Part shown: piece by piece, positions 43,546 through 45,332 of the stretch | How the letters are laid out: each line of letters starts with the position of its first letter | Numbering within the stretch: the stretch's first letter is position 1 | From: Malaciobacter halophilus | GTDB taxonomy: Bacteria > Campylobacterota > Campylobacteria > Campylobacterales > Arcobacteraceae | Assembly: GCF_002837275.1 (NCBI RefSeq) | Contig: NZ_NXIF01000052.1 | Location: 1-45,332, forward strand | Length of the DNA stretch: 45,332 nt | Direction of reading: 5' to 3' | The notes under the pieces: model-generated | Told to the model about the DNA's origin: nothing | What the model saw: only the letters and a program-made list of their open reading frames with translations | The model's database searches: none | Translations under genes and position numbers: made by a program

Positions 43546-45332
43546 TACATATAGTGTGAACTTTCTTCAGTTTTTTTATTTGAATTATTCAAAGAGTTTA
43601 ATATATCAGTTGAAGAAGGAGTTTCTCTTCTATTTTGTTGGTTTTGTTGTTGATTAGAAGAGTTACTATCTTGACTTTGGCTATCTGAACTTGTACTATC
43701 ATCTGAAGCAAAACTCAAGTTAAACTCTGTATCGGAATCAAAACTTTTTAATAAAGCATTTCTTAAACCTGTTTCATTATTTGCAAAAGCATCTAAAGTA
43801 GATGAATTTGAAATATTTAAACTAATATTAATTCCATTTGAATCTCTATCACTTTTCATTAATATAGCAATTGAACCTAATTGTGCAGGTAAAAGATTAA
43901 TCCTAAAAGCAGTTACAGGTGGTTTATAGTTTTCATACATACTTCTAGCAACATCAGACATCATTGAAGACATTTGTTGTTGTGCACCAATAATTCTACT
44001 TTGAATACTCATAGCTAAATTATTTGGCACATTTATATTTACATCTACTCCTTCATTTGCTTTTGTACTAGCACTTGAAGATGCTTGTGCATTTGATGTA
44101 TTATTATTTGTAATCTCTTGCATCATATTTTTATTTGTTGTAAACTTCTCTAATAAATCATTTTTTTGAATCTGTTTTTGTGTATTATCTTTTATTTCAA
44201 CTTTTGCTTCTTGTAATTCTAAATCAAGCTGTTTAGCACTAGTTTTAACATCTTCAATACCTTTGGCCTCTTTTGCAATCTTAACACCTTCATGTTTAGC
44301 AATAATTGATTGACTTGCAATACTATTTTTTTGTGAACTTAAATATATATTTGTTAAGACATCATTTCTACTATTTAAAGAGCTTTTTTGTTGTTCAACT
44401 TCAACTCTTTTTGTTTCAACTACTTCATCTTTATTTAAAGCTTTTGATTCTTCCAAAAGTTTATCCATTAAACTTTTTGGTTCTTTTTCTTTTGCACTAT
44501 TTTGTATACTATTTTCTTGTTTTAAATCTAAATTTGTAGTTTCAACTTTTTGATTTTGAGTTGAAGTTTTATTATCTAGTTTTGATAACTCTTGTGCAAC
44601 TTTTTCATTTTTTGTATTTGTAGATAAACTACTATTTTCAGAGGCATTTTTTGTATCTTCTACTGATAAATTAGTATCTAATTTTGTAGTTTGAACTTGT
44701 TTTTCAGTTTGTTGCTTTACATCTTGTTTTTTTATATCTACAACATTTTCTTGAGTCTTTTTACTATCATTTTTTATATCTTGCTTTTCATTTGATGTAG
44801 AAGCTTCAATTTTAGTGTCATTTGTTTTTTTATCATCACTAATATTTACTGATTTTTCTTTAGTAGAATCAACATTTTTTTTATCTATTAAATTTTCAGA
44901 ATCAACTTTTTTTGTAGAAGTTTCAATATTTTGAGTATTAGAAGTATTATCAACTTTACTATTTTGTTTTATTTGCTTTTTATCATCAATAATCACTTCA
45001 TCTGATTTTACTGTTTTGTTACTATCTAAATTAGTATTATTAGGCTTAGTATCTATATTATCTTGCTCTTGTTTACTCTCTTTTAAATTTTGTAAAATAG
45101 AAGGGTTTTGAGTTTTTTCTTCATTTGTATTTATTTTGGATTTACTATTTATATCAACTTTATTTTCATTTTCTAAACTATTTAGTTTTTTGCTATTTTC
45201 TACATTTTGTTCTAAATTTGTTGTAGTTTTATTTTCTGTTTTATTATCTTTAACTAAAGAGTCAATAGCTTTTTCAGTATCTTTTTTAGACACTTTTTCA
45301 GCATCTTTACTTTCACTAGTTGTATCGTTATT
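43545..45332 (-). CDS. fliK: FliK-type hook-length control protein, 5' end open at window edge
   Basis: The frame is open to the window edge. The first internal start is GTG at 45293 (MSKKDTEKAIDSL), but 13 more codons upstream are also open and that GTG has no ribosome binding site, so the true start probably lies outside. The ~400-residue N-terminal part is low-complexity and rich in K, N, D, T, S, Q and E, as in FliK rulers. The C-terminal part (FRINLLPAQLGSIAILMKSD and LRNALLKSF) is the Flg_hook domain that contacts FlhB. Ends with a Q/N/S-rich tail. Confidence 0.8.
   Translation of the reverse strand, partial: NNDTTSESKDAEKVSKKDTEKAIDSLVKDNKTENKTTTNLEQNVENSKKLNSLENENKVDINSKSKINTNEEKTQNPSILQNLKESKQEQDNIDTKPNNTNLDSNKTVKSDEVIIDDKKQIKQNSKVDNTSNTQNIETSTKKVDSENLIDKKNVDSTKEKSVNISDDKKTNDTKIEASTSNEKQDIKNDSKKTQENVVDIKKQDVKQQTEKQVQTTKLDTNLSVEDTKNASENSSLSTNTKNEKVAQELSKLDNKTSTQNQKVETTNLDLKQENSIQNSAKEKEPKSLMDKLLEESKALNKDEVVETKRVEVEQQKSSLNSRNDVLTNIYLSSQKNSIASQSIIAKHEGVKIAKEAKGIEDVKTSAKQLDLELQEAKVEIKDNTQKQIQKNDLLEKFTTNKNMMQEITNNNTSNAQASSSASTKANEGVDVNINVPNNLAMSIQSRIIGAQQQMSSMMSDVARSMYENYKPPVTAFRINLLPAQLGSIAILMKSDRDSNGINISLNISNSSTLDAFANNETGLRNALLKSFDSDTEFNLSFASDDSTSSDSQSQDSNSSNQQQNQQNRRETPSSTDILNSLNNSNKKTEESSHYM

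Overview
The window is strongly AT-rich, densely packed chromosomal DNA from a flagellated, c-type-cytochrome-containing bacterium. Gene content and protein style point to Campylobacterota, most likely the Arcobacter group: a bpt/aat N-degron pair, a divergent short flagellin, a histidine kinase with the HQWRQPL H-box style and a ferredoxin-thioredoxin reductase-rhodanese fusion. The species is not identified, and the taxonomy is inference from protein style.

Layout. (1) 1-3.6 kb is an iron module: two Fur boxes, feoA-feoB, a shared hairpin terminator, then convergent fur. A 43-residue membrane peptide is translationally coupled to fur, and a third Fur box lies between fur and an uncharacterised 138-residue gene. 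(2) 3.6-10.3 kb is housekeeping: two small envelope proteins, bpt, trpA (minus strand), then panB-ruvB-AI-2E-type permease-response regulator (plus strand), then a convergent FTR-rhodanese fusion. (3) 10.4-22.6 kb is a complete type I-B CRISPR-Cas locus, all on the minus strand: cas6-cas8-cas7-cas5-cas3-cas4-[AAA/DUF4143 ATPase]-cas1-cas2-leader-array. The array has 39 repeats and 38 spacers, and the repeat-derived crRNA tag would be ATTGAAAT. (4) 22.7-28.1 kb holds aat, a divergent flagellin, a lipoprotein cytochrome c, clpA, clpS and (plus strand) bioD. (5) 28.1-45.3 kb is one uninterrupted minus-strand gene train: fliK-fliR-flhB-TPR protein-fliI-flgL-flhA, then batD, an HlyD-like protein, a molybdopterin oxidoreductase, an MFS permease and a sensor histidine kinase.

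How the genes fit together. FeoAB imports ferrous iron under Fur control. Bpt and Aat add leucine/phenylalanine to destabilising N-termini, and ClpS delivers such proteins to ClpA(P), so nearly the whole bacterial N-degron pathway lies in this window. Cas6 processes crRNA, Cas8-Cas7-Cas5 form Cascade, Cas3 degrades the target, and Cas4-Cas1-Cas2 acquire spacers.

The least expected features are in the CRISPR locus. A DUF4143-type ATPase gene splits cas4 from cas1 and has its own extended -10 promoter inside a perfect 13-bp dyad, so acquisition genes could be controlled separately from interference genes. One spacer (10920-10954) is nearly a copy of the CRISPR repeat, which might mean it was taken from a phage solitary repeat or another array. 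No rRNA, tRNA, insertion sequence or integrase was seen. Apart from the CRISPR array, no gap exceeds 300 bases.
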